Source of the DNA: an uncultured Ruminococcus sp.
Lineage (GTDB): Bacteria > Bacillota > Clostridia > Oscillospirales > Ruminococcaceae
DNA length: 64,000 bases
NCBI GenBank assembly: GCA_949291125.1
Contig: CASEUJ010000018.1
Location: 141,824 to 205,823 of the forward strand
Direction of reading: 5' to 3'
Position 1 is the first letter of the stretch. Every line of letters begins with the position of its first letter. The position numbers and the translations under genes were made by a program. Shown piece by piece: positions 9,442 to 17,279 of the stretch. The notes under the pieces are model-generated. The model was not told where the DNA came from. It made no database searches and worked only from the letters and a program-made list of their open reading frames with translations.

Positions 9442-10026
9442 TTATTGTCCGAGGCCGCCAAAGCCCAGAAAGCTCATGGACACGATCGCCGCCGCAATGA
9501 GTGTTGCCGGCACGCCGCGGAATAACGCAGGCGTTTCTGTTTCGGCGTCATCCACACGCGAACGAACACCGGAAAAAATCACCATTGCAAGTGCAAAGCC
9601 CAGTCCGGAAAAGACGGCGTTTACAAGCGACTGACCAAACGTATACCCCTCGTCGATATTCATAATCGTCACACCCAATACGGCGCAGTTTGTGGTGATC
9701 AGCGGCAAATATACGCCCAGCGTTTTGTAAAGCGGCGGCATCAGCTTTTTGATCACCATTTCCAACAGCTGTACGAATACAGCAATGACGAGAATAAACG
9801 CCACTGTGCGCAGATATTCAAGCGATAGCGGCACTAAGATGAAGTAATAAATTGGATAGGTCAGCAGCGAGGAACACAGCATCACAAAAACGACTGCCGC
9901 GCCCATGCCGATACTGGAATCCAGCTTTTTCGAAACGCCCAGAAACGGGCAACAGCCGTAAAATTTCGACAATACAAAGTTGTTGGTCAAAACAGCGGCA
10001 ATGATAATCGCAATATAAGTACTCAT
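9442..10026 (-). CDS. rnfA: Rnf complex membrane subunit A
   Basis: 194 residues, six predicted membrane helices. The segments N-N-F-V-L-S-K-F-Y-G-C-C-P-F and L-I-T-T-N-C-A-V-L-G are the conserved cysteine-containing half-helices of RnfA/NqrE. Paired with RnfE, it holds a membrane-embedded iron-sulfur centre. The start overlaps the rnfE stop by 4 bases (ATGA). Confidence 0.96.
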   Translation of the reverse strand: MSTYIAIIIAAVLTNNFVLSKFYGCCPFLGVSKKLDSSIGMGAAVVFVMLCSSLLTYPIYYFILVPLSLEYLRTVAFILVIAVFVQLLEMVIKKLMPPLYKTLGVYLPLITTNCAVLGVTIMNIDEGYTFGQSLVNAVFSGLGFALAMVIFSGVRSRVDDAETETPALFRGVPATLIAAAIVSMSFLGFGGLGQ

Positions 10027-10688
10027 GCGTCCGCCTCCTCACATTTTGCACCGCACGCCCCAGCATGGGGACAGGATGCGCAGCCGATGGTCTTGGGCGG
10101 TTTTTTCTTTGACAGTGCACAAACCACAGCAATGACAAAGCCCAGCACCAGAAATCCGCCGGCAGGCATTACAAACAGCGAGATCGTATGCCCCGACATG
10201 CCCGGGATCGTAAGCCCGAACCAGCTCCCGGAGCCGAAGATCTCACGAATGCTGCCCATGAGAAAGAGCGCGAGCGTAAAGCCCAGACCCATGCCTGCAC
10301 CGTCAAGGGCAGACGCCAGAACGTTGTGCTTCGAAGCAAACATTTCGGCGCGGCCTAAAATGATGCAGTTAACTGTGATCAACTCTAAGAATGCACCGAG
10401 ACTCGTATACAGCGACGGTACAAAGCCATGTACCAAAAACTGAATCATAGTTACAAACGATGCAATGATGACGATATAACACGGCAGCTTGACCTGCTCC
10501 GGAATTACCTTTCGCAGCAGAGAGATCACCACATTCGAACAAATCAGCACGAACATGGTGGAAAGTCCCATGCCTATGCCGTTGAATGCACCGGTCGTCA
10601 CCGCAAGCGTCGGACACATACCCAGAAGTCCCACCAGCGTAGGGTTCTCTCGGATGATACCCTTCAAAAATTCTCTTCCATAGTTCAT
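10023..10688 (-). CDS. rnfE: Rnf complex membrane subunit E with cysteine-rich tail
   Basis: 221 residues with six membrane helices homologous to RnfA/NqrD. The conserved N-P-T-L-V-G-L-L-G-M-C-P and T-V-N-C-I-I-L-G-R-A-E segments are present. After the last helix there is an extra cytoplasmic tail with four cysteines (C-A-S-C-P-H-A-G-A-C-G-A-K-C), which is not part of the core fold and could bind a metal or cluster. The start overlaps rnfG by 4 bases and the stop overlaps rnfA by 4, indicating tight coupling. Confidence 0.95.
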   Translation of the reverse strand: MNYGREFLKGIIRENPTLVGLLGMCPTLAVTTGAFNGIGMGLSTMFVLICSNVVISLLRKVIPEQVKLPCYIVIIASFVTMIQFLVHGFVPSLYTSLGAFLELITVNCIILGRAEMFASKHNVLASALDGAGMGLGFTLALFLMGSIREIFGSGSWFGLTIPGMSGHTISLFVMPAGGFLVLGFVIAVVCALSKKKPPKTIGCASCPHAGACGAKCEEADA

Positions 10689-11254
10689 GTGCTGCTCACC
10701 TCCCTGTTGCTGGCAACGGTGTCAATGGCACAGGACACCGCTGCTTTCAGGCCTCGCGATGAATAGGTCGCACCGGAAATGTTATCAACGCCTTCTACTG
10801 ACGCAGTATCGGATAGACCGATTAAATGATCGAGGAGCAGCGCCGGTTCGGACTGAACTTTTGTCCCGAGTCCAGGCGTTTCGGTCACAGAAACGAATGT
10901 CACGCCGGTAACCGCACCCTGTGCATCCACGCCAACGATCACCTGAAGGCCGCCCTTGTTATAGCCGTCTGCGGTAACCAATACCGCCATTTGTCCCTTT
11001 TCGTCCTGATAGAGCGCCGTGGCTGTCGCTCTGTCATGATCGGCAGCGGTAAATTCGGCTATCTCCGTGAAATTCCCGGCATCAGGAAGCTGCTGTAAGC
11101 TCGACTGGATCGCATCGGCTTCGGCGGCTGCGATCTTATCCTCCGTCACTGCGTTTGCGACCGCGAGGATACCGCAGCAGATCACACAAATGAGCATCAG
11201 TACCAGTGGCGGTAAAAGCATCTTGCGAACCGGCATTTTCGATGTATCAGCCAT
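10685..11254 (-). CDS. rnfG: Rnf complex subunit G, covalent FMN protein
   Basis: 189 residues. The start is the ATG at 11254, 8 bases inside rnfD; a longer frame to 11317 has no ribosome site. One membrane helix near residues 10-33 is followed by the FMN-binding domain, with the covalent flavin motif S-G-A-T-Y-S near residue 163. RnfG lies outside the membrane and relays electrons between RnfD and the other subunits. Confidence 0.95.
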   Translation of the reverse strand: MADTSKMPVRKMLLPPLVLMLICVICCGILAVANAVTEDKIAAAEADAIQSSLQQLPDAGNFTEIAEFTAADHDRATATALYQDEKGQMAVLVTADGYNKGGLQVIVGVDAQGAVTGVTFVSVTETPGLGTKVQSEPALLLDHLIGLSDTASVEGVDNISGATYSSRGLKAAVSCAIDTVASNREVSST

Positions 11255-12248
11255 GTTGTTTCGCCTGCCTTTCTTTCGGTTTTGCGCCAAAAGGCTGTGT
11301 TGCGGTAAATCGGTCAATGTACGGGGTCAACAAATTCATCAGCAGGATTGAGAATGAACATCCTTCCGGCATGCTGGCAAATTCACGAATGACAAAAGTC
11401 AATACCGCACAGCCGACACCAAAGATAAGCTTTCCCCTTCCGGTGATGGGCGTTGTGACATAGTCAGTCGCCATAAAGAAGGCGCCGAGGATCACACCGC
11501 CACTGAGTAGCGCATAGGGCACCGCTATCAGTTCTCCGCCAGTTAATAGCACATAGATGAGTTCTAACACCGCAAGACCACCCAAGTATGCCACCGGCGT
11601 GTGCCACGAGATCACGCGCATCACCAACAGAAATGCACCGCCAATCAGCAGCGCCAGCGCCGAAGTTTCTCCGAGCGAACCGCCGATATTCCCGAGGAAT
11701 AGTTCCAACAATCCGGCATCCCTTGTCACAAGTGGTGTTGCGCCGGTAACGCCGTCCACAAGGTCGCCGGTCGTAGAGAATACGCCGAAATACGATAAAT
11801 CCCGATAGGCAAACGGCTTGACCCATGTAGTCATATCACTGGCGAAGCTAAGCAGCAGAAAAATGCGTCCGGTGATCGCCGGATTCGCAAAGTTACAGCC
11901 CAATCCGCCGAAGAGCTGTTTCACCACCGCTACGGCGAAAATACATCCAACCGCAGCCTCCCAAAGCGGCAACGTTGCTGGCAGGTTCAGTGCAAGCAGC
12001 ACACCGGTAAGCAGCGCACTGCCATCGGAGATGGTCACGTTTTTTTTCATCAGCTTTTGACAGACCAGCTCTGTCAAAACACTGATCAGTCCACAGAACA
12101 GCACCAGAAGCAGTGCACGCAGCCCGAATACGATCGTCCCCGCAACGATTGCCGGTACAAGCGCCACGATCACCAATAACATAATGGACTGGGTCGTTCT
12201 GCCACCGCGGATGTGCGGCGATGGGGACAGAGTAAATTTTGATGACAT
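11247..12248 (-). CDS. rnfD: Rnf complex membrane subunit D, covalent FMN protein
   Basis: 333 residues from the ATG at 12248, behind AAAGGAGGG; the frame is open to 12344 but without another site. Many membrane helices of the NqrB/RnfD family are present. The covalent flavin-attachment motif D-G-V-T-G-A-T-P-L sits near residue 160. RnfD is thought to form the ion path of the pump (Na+ or H+; not decidable here). It lies 16 bases after rnfC. Confidence 0.95.
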   Translation of the reverse strand: MSSKFTLSPSPHIRGGRTTQSIMLLVIVALVPAIVAGTIVFGLRALLLVLFCGLISVLTELVCQKLMKKNVTISDGSALLTGVLLALNLPATLPLWEAAVGCIFAVAVVKQLFGGLGCNFANPAITGRIFLLLSFASDMTTWVKPFAYRDLSYFGVFSTTGDLVDGVTGATPLVTRDAGLLELFLGNIGGSLGETSALALLIGGAFLLVMRVISWHTPVAYLGGLAVLELIYVLLTGGELIAVPYALLSGGVILGAFFMATDYVTTPITGRGKLIFGVGCAVLTFVIREFASMPEGCSFSILLMNLLTPYIDRFTATQPFGAKPKERQAKQHG

Positions 12249-12264
12249 CAGGTTTCTCCCTCCT

Positions 12265-13554
12265 TTATCTTTTGGTCTGCGCTGTATAAAACGCCTTGGC
12301 AAGCTGATTTGTTTCTGCCACCGGACGTTTTGCCGGACAGGCATAGGTACAGCAGCCGCAATTCATACAGAGCATGACCTTGTTTGCTTCCAGTGCAGCC
12401 GTGTCTTTCCGTCGAAAAGCTTTTGCGATCTCCGTGGGCATCAGTCTAAGTGGACATGCTGCGATACATCTACCGCAGTGGATGCAGGCGGATGCTTCCG
12501 GCAATGCAAAGTCTTTGGAAAGCGCCAGGATCGCGTTATTCGCCTTGAGAACCGGGTCATCGAGATCGGGGATGGCGACGCCCATCATCGGGCCGCCATA
12601 GAGCAGTTTTTTCACCCGATCCAGATCACACTGCGCATATGTCAACACATCCCGAACTGGCGTCCCGATGGGGACAATCACATTACAAGGCTTGTCCACA
12701 GTGTCACCATCAACGGTAAGCATACGGCTAACCATGGGCATACCGGTCTGGAAATAACGACTGACGAATGCCACAGACGAAACATTCATGACAATTACGC
12801 CTTGATCTGCGGGAAGCTGGCCCTCCATGACGATGCGGCCGAGCGTATGGTAGATAATGACCTTTTCTGCGCCCTGTGGATAGAGCGTAGGTAGAACGCA
12901 GACGCGGATCTCTGGATGCGACGCCGTGCGTTCGGTCAGAAGACGGATGGCTTCTGGCTTATTCTTTTCAATGCCAATGACTGCCTTCGGGATCGAAAGG
13001 CATCGCATCACCTGCAAGATCCCATCGATAACCTCGTCCGGCGCTTCCACCATCTGGCGATTGTCAGAAGTGATATACGGCTCACATTCGGCGGCATTGA
13101 TCAACAAGGTGTCGATGCGTTGCTGTGCCGCAAGCTTGACATGCGTGGGGAAGCTCGCGCCGCCCATGCCCACGAGTCCGCTTTCGCGGATCACGGTCAG
13201 AAAATCGGTTTTGTCATAAATCACCGGTGGATGAATGCCGGGACTGACAGTCTGTGCGCCGTCGGATTCAATCTCGACCATAGGACAAGTCGTACCGTTA
13301 GAGGCGCGATACGTGCCGATCGCCTTGACTGTCCCAGAAACACTGCTGTGGATAGGGGCAGAAACAAAACCGGTGCTATCACCGATTTTTTGACCGACCA
13401 AAACAGTGTCGCCGGGTTTTACAAGCGGCGAACAGGGAGCACCAATGTGCATCTGCATCGGGATGCGCACCAATTTCGGCAGCGGGAGGGGTGCGCTAGC
13501 GTAGGTTTGTGTGTTCTTGTGGTGTGCCAGACGGACACCATGCAATTTTTTCAT
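12265..13554 (-). CDS. rnfC: Rnf complex subunit C, NADH-binding iron-sulfur protein
   Basis: 429 residues. The start is the ATG at 13554 behind AGAAAGGAG; the frame is open to 13623 without further support. The order is an N-terminal barrel-like domain (H-I-G-A-P-C), the NADH/FMN Rossmann-type domain with G-M-G-G-A-S-F-P-T, a SLBB region, and C-terminal clusters C-I-H-C-G-R-C-x3-C-P and C-M-N-C-G-C-C-x3-C-P. RnfC exchanges electrons with NAD. It is the first gene of the operon, after the promoter at 13716-13744. Confidence 0.96.
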   Translation of the reverse strand: MKKLHGVRLAHHKNTQTYASAPLPLPKLVRIPMQMHIGAPCSPLVKPGDTVLVGQKIGDSTGFVSAPIHSSVSGTVKAIGTYRASNGTTCPMVEIESDGAQTVSPGIHPPVIYDKTDFLTVIRESGLVGMGGASFPTHVKLAAQQRIDTLLINAAECEPYITSDNRQMVEAPDEVIDGILQVMRCLSIPKAVIGIEKNKPEAIRLLTERTASHPEIRVCVLPTLYPQGAEKVIIYHTLGRIVMEGQLPADQGVIVMNVSSVAFVSRYFQTGMPMVSRMLTVDGDTVDKPCNVIVPIGTPVRDVLTYAQCDLDRVKKLLYGGPMMGVAIPDLDDPVLKANNAILALSKDFALPEASACIHCGRCIAACPLRLMPTEIAKAFRRKDTAALEANKVMLCMNCGCCTYACPAKRPVAETNQLAKAFYTAQTKR

Positions 13555-13884
13555 AGCATAGCTCCTTTCTGAAGGGAAGATTTTGATGCCACGGAAAAGG
13601 AGATGATTTGCGCAAACATTCAAAATCCTCTTTTCATTTCCGAAAAAATATGATATAATAAATACTGGACTGTGCCGAATTCCATTACACGGCGCTAGTC
13701 AGCGAATACTACTTTATTATAAACCATTTTACCTGAAATGTAAATTGAAATTCGTTGTCTTTTTTTCATGAAAACTATGAGTTGTGTTTGAGTTTGTTTT
13801 TTCAAGAATAACCAATAATGTAAAATTCATTTTTAACATTTGTGAAAGAAATGAACAATATTTTATCGCGAGGAGGCATATGCC
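13555..13884. other. Divergent intergenic region between rnfC and the radical SAM gene
   Basis: 330 bases, AT-rich. It contains the clear rnf promoter (13716-13744) and a leader of about 155 bases before rnfC. For the plus-strand gene only a weak candidate is visible (TTTTCA, 17 bases, TATAAT ending at 13659), which would give a leader over 200 bases long. No terminator, riboswitch or repeat is recognised. Confidence 0.5.
13716..13744 (-). promoter_or_regulatory. Promoter of the rnfCDGEAB operon
   Basis: On the minus strand TTTACA (13744-13739), 17-base spacer, perfect TATAAT (13721-13716). Confidence 0.75.
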
Positions 13885-14496
13885 ATGCAAAAAGCAATGA
13901 CCATCACTTATGAAGTAGGAGAAAATCTCTATCTCAACATCACCAACCGCTGTCCCTGTGCATGTACATTCTGTATCCGCACCCACGGTGACAATGCCTA
14001 TGGTTCCGAACCACTTTGGCTCGATCATGAGCCGCCGTTGGAAGAAATCTGTGCAGCATTGGATCAGCGCGATCTGTCCCGCTATCGCGAAATCGTCTTC
14101 TGCGGTTTCGGTGAGCCAACAGAGCGACTGGAAGTATTACAGCAGACCGCTGCATATGCCAAGGCACATGGCGCAAAGTCAATCCGCCTCAACACCAACG
14201 GACTTTCGGATCTCATCCATAGCAAGCCCACTGCAGCGGCACTCAAAGGCTATGTCGACACCGTTTCCATTAGTCTGAATGCCGGCACAAAAGAGGGCTA
14301 TCTTGCGGTGACGCGTCCGAAATTCGGCGAAGGGGCATTCGATGCTATGCAGGCATATGCCGTGGATTGCAAGGCATATGTGCCGCAGGTCATGCTGACC
14401 GTAGTCGATGTATTGTCGCCGGATGAAATTGCAGCATCACAGGCACTTGCACAAAAGCTTGATATCCCGCTGCGTGTGCGGCGGTATGACGGCTGA
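13885..14496 (+). CDS. Radical SAM protein, TatD-associated type
   Basis: 203 residues, short for a radical SAM enzyme. It starts at the ATG at 13885 behind AGGAGG. The cluster motif C-P-C-A-C-T-F-C (C-x3-C-x2-C, about residues 23-30) follows an N-L-Y-L-N-I-T-N-R segment. Next come G-F-G-E-P (SAM-binding GGE-like motif) and L-N-T-N-G. This matches the small group of radical SAM proteins named for linkage or fusion to the nuclease TatD. No tatD gene is next to it here; Tex follows 78 bases downstream. Its reaction is unknown. Confidence 0.82.
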   Translation: MQKAMTITYEVGENLYLNITNRCPCACTFCIRTHGDNAYGSEPLWLDHEPPLEEICAALDQRDLSRYREIVFCGFGEPTERLEVLQQTAAYAKAHGAKSIRLNTNGLSDLIHSKPTAAALKGYVDTVSISLNAGTKEGYLAVTRPKFGEGAFDAMQAYAVDCKAYVPQVMLTVVDVLSPDEIAASQALAQKLDIPLRVRRYDG

Positions 14497-14558
14497 GCGT
14501 TACTACACGAAGCACTCGCATCAAAACCCCATCCCGAAACTTGTATTTCATTATGCAC

Positions 14559-14565
14559 AAAGGAG
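14559..14565 (+). promoter_or_regulatory. Ribosome site deciding the TTG start of tex
   Basis: AAAGGAG lies 8 bases before a TTG at 14574. An in-frame ATG at 14553 lies upstream of this site, so the TTG is preferred. Confidence 0.7.
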
Positions 14566-14573
14566 CAATCACC

Positions 14574-16739
14574 TTGAATATTACGCAAAAACTCGCAGAC
14601 GAATTCCAGTTAACCCCCGAACAAATCGACCGAACCATTGCCCTTCTGGACGATGGAAAGACCATTCCATTCATTGCACGATATCGCAAAGAAGTCACCG
14701 GCTCGCTCGATGACCAGGTGTTGCGTACGCTCGATACGCGGTTGCAATACCTGCGCAAACTCGAACAGCGTAAGAATGAGATCATCTCGGCGATCCATGC
14801 ACAGCAAAAGCTGACGCCAGAACTTTCTGCCCAGATCGAAGCCGCACAGACGCTTGTCGAGGCAGAAGATCTCTATCTTCCCTTCCGCCCCAAACGCAAG
14901 ACCCGTGCATCTGCGGCGATCGCACGCGGTTTAGAACCGCTTGCACACCAGATCATGACGCAACAGCCCGGCACAGACCCCGAACAGGCGGCTGCGGCTT
15001 TTGTGGATACAGAAAAGGACGTTACCGACATTGCCACGGCACTACAGGGTGCAAAGGACATCCTCGCCGAAGAAATGGCAAATGATGCAGATGTGCGCAA
15101 ACAACTGCGGCGGCTCTGTCAGATGACGGGTTCGATCGAATCGCACGCCACCGACCCGGAGGCGGAAACCCCTTATCAGAACTATTACGACTACAGCGAA
15201 CCCATCCGTAAAATCGCCGGACACCGCGTCCTAGCGCTGGATCGCGGCGAGCGCGAAGGCGCACTCAAAGTGAGCGTCACGTTGCCCGAAGGCCACGGTA
15301 CATCCATTGTAATGCACAAGTTTGTGAAAAACGACGCCCCATGTGGAAAACTGGTGACAGAAGCAGCAGAAGACGCCTATCGACGGCTGCTCTTCCCGGC
15401 AATTGAGCGCGAAACACGCCGCAGCCTTACCGAACAGGCAGCCGCAGCCGCAATTCGTGTGTTTGCGTCTAATCTGCGTCAGCTTTTGATGGCATCACCG
15501 CTCAAGGGACAAACTGTATTAGGCGTCGATCCGGGTTATCGCACGGGATGTAAGCTTGCGGTAGTAGATGAAACGGGCAAAGTGCTCGACACCGGTGTCG
15601 CATATATTACGATCGGATCTGGCGCAAAGCTTGAACAGGGCAAGGAAATCATCCGCCGGATGATGATCAGTCACCATGCCACTGCCGTTGCCATCGGAAA
15701 CGGCACCGCTTCCCGCGAGGCAGAAGCGGTTGTGGCAGAGCTGTTACAGCAGTTTCCCTATCCTGCGGCATACATGGTAGTGTCCGAAGCGGGCGCGTCG
15801 GTCTATTCCGCCTCCAAACTCGCCGCAGAAGAGTTTCCAGAATACGATGTATCCCTACGCAGCGCTGTTTCCATTGCGCGGCGATTACAGGATCCGCTGG
15901 CAGAACTTGTGAAGATCGATCCGCAGGCGATCGGCGTAGGACAATATCAGCACGACATGCCAAAGGCAGAACTGACAGCGGCGCTCGACGGCGTCGTCGA
16001 GGACTGTGTGAACCATGTGGGCGTTGATCTGAACACAGCGTCACAGTCACTTTTATCCCATGTTTCGGGCATCAGCCAGACACTTGCGAAAAATATTGTC
16101 GCATACCGCACCGAAAACGGTGCATTCACCGACCGCAGGCAGCTCAAAAAGGTGGCAAAACTCGGCCCGAAAGCGTTTGAACAGTGTGCCGGATTTTTGC
16201 GTGTGCCTGGCGCGAAAAATCCACTTGACAACACCGCAGTCCATCCGGAGAGCTATACTGCGGCAGAAGAGATCCTGCACCTGTGCGGTTTTCAGCTTGC
16301 CGATCTCGAAAACGAACAACAGCGCAACACCATCCCGACGCTGATACAGCAACACGGCATGCAACAGATCGCCACACAGACCGGCGTAGGTGTACCAACA
16401 GTGACGGATATTGTCAAAGAACTCACAAAGCCCGGCCGAGATCCGCGAGACGAACTTCCACCGCCACTAATGCGCAGTGGTGCCGTCATGGAACTCAAGG
16501 ACTTAAAACCGGGCATGGAACTTGTGGGCACTGTGCGCAATGTCATCGACTTTGGCTGCTTTGTAGATATTGGTGTACACGAGGACGGCTTAGTGCACAT
16601 CTCCCAAATCTGTGACCGGTATATCAAACATCCGCTGGAGGCAGTAAAAGTCGGAGATGTTGTCAAGGTACGCGTCCTAGATGTCGATCTAAAACGCAAG
16701 CGCATTTCCCTGACCATGCGACAGAATACAGCAAAATAA
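14574..16739 (+). CDS. tex: Tex-family RNA-binding protein
   Basis: 721 residues beginning with TTG. Domains in order: N-terminal helical Tex domain (1-190, P-F-I-A-R-Y-R-K-E), a YqgF/RNase H-like domain (about 325-420, V-L-G-V-D-P-G-Y-R-T-G), a helix-hairpin-helix region (about 490-560, L-N-T-A-S and L-S-H-V-S-G-I) and a C-terminal S1 domain (about 648-716, G-C-F-V-D-I-G-V-H-E-D-G-L-V-H). Tex is a conserved nucleic-acid-binding protein linked to transcription and RNA turnover. It probably shares a transcript with the radical SAM gene. No terminator is obvious in the 240 bases after it. Confidence 0.95.
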   Translation: MNITQKLADEFQLTPEQIDRTIALLDDGKTIPFIARYRKEVTGSLDDQVLRTLDTRLQYLRKLEQRKNEIISAIHAQQKLTPELSAQIEAAQTLVEAEDLYLPFRPKRKTRASAAIARGLEPLAHQIMTQQPGTDPEQAAAAFVDTEKDVTDIATALQGAKDILAEEMANDADVRKQLRRLCQMTGSIESHATDPEAETPYQNYYDYSEPIRKIAGHRVLALDRGEREGALKVSVTLPEGHGTSIVMHKFVKNDAPCGKLVTEAAEDAYRRLLFPAIERETRRSLTEQAAAAAIRVFASNLRQLLMASPLKGQTVLGVDPGYRTGCKLAVVDETGKVLDTGVAYITIGSGAKLEQGKEIIRRMMISHHATAVAIGNGTASREAEAVVAELLQQFPYPAAYMVVSEAGASVYSASKLAAEEFPEYDVSLRSAVSIARRLQDPLAELVKIDPQAIGVGQYQHDMPKAELTAALDGVVEDCVNHVGVDLNTASQSLLSHVSGISQTLAKNIVAYRTENGAFTDRRQLKKVAKLGPKAFEQCAGFLRVPGAKNPLDNTAVHPESYTAAEEILHLCGFQLADLENEQQRNTIPTLIQQHGMQQIATQTGVGVPTVTDIVKELTKPGRDPRDELPPPLMRSGAVMELKDLKPGMELVGTVRNVIDFGCFVDIGVHEDGLVHISQICDRYIKHPLEAVKVGDVVKVRVLDVDLKRKRISLTMRQNTAK

Positions 16740-16980
16740 AGGCGACAGCCGAAAATTTTCCTATCTAAGCGCCGACCCGAAGTGTGGTCAGCACATGTAT
16801 TCACAGGAATCCATAAAAAGCGCAAGCCCTAGGGGAATCGTCGAAATTGCGCAGTTCTACAAATTTTACAGTTACAAAACAGGTAACTGAAAAAGCTGAT
16901 TTCTCGAACTTTTCCCCAGAATATACAGCACTAATTTGAATCATCAACGACGTCAGGCACAGACAAAAAATCATATGAGC

Positions 16981-17017
16981 AAAAAGCCGGACAGCTTCCC
17001 TTAGGAAAGCGCCCGGC
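16981..17017 (-). terminator. Intrinsic terminator after the L,D-transpeptidase unit
   Basis: On the minus strand GCCGG and GCTTTCC arms pair with GGAAGC and CCGGC around a TAAG loop, followed by TTTTT (16985-16981). It lies 33 bases after the small acidic gene. Confidence 0.75.
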
Positions 17018-17049
17018 AATTGATCATGCGCATTGCACTGTTTTCGGGA

Positions 17050-17256
17050 TCAGTCATAGTCCTCATCCGTTTCAAGGTGGCGGCTACGGGAAAAATTACG
17101 CTTTTTCGGAGAACGTCGTATCGTCGTCGATCCAAACAGATCTGCAAGAATGCCACTGGATCTTGTGCTATGGCGATCAGCAAGCTCTTCCTCAATGAAG
17201 TCATCCTCATCTTCTTCATCAAAGTCAAAATCATCCCATTCAAAATCATCAGGCAT
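17050..17256 (-). CDS. Small acidic protein of unknown function
   Basis: 68 residues with a perfect AAGGAGG 8 bases before its ATG. It lies 23 bases downstream of the L,D-transpeptidase and just before a terminator, so it is very likely real. The first 30 residues are almost all aspartate, glutamate and aromatic (D-D-F-E-W-D-D-F-D-F-D-E-E-D); the second half is basic and serine-rich. There is no signal peptide or membrane segment. No family is recognised. Its co-transcription suggests a link to cell-wall work, but that is a guess. Confidence 0.6.
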   Translation of the reverse strand: MPDDFEWDDFDFDEEDEDDFIEEELADRHSTRSSGILADLFGSTTIRRSPKKRNFSRSRHLETDEDYD

Positions 17257-17279
17257 CGTTCATTCCTCCTTACTAGATC

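Noticed and set aside
16740-16980. A gene or terminator in the stretch after tex
   Set aside because: Open frames there are short, lack ribosome sites, and no stable hairpin with a T-tract is visible on the plus strand.
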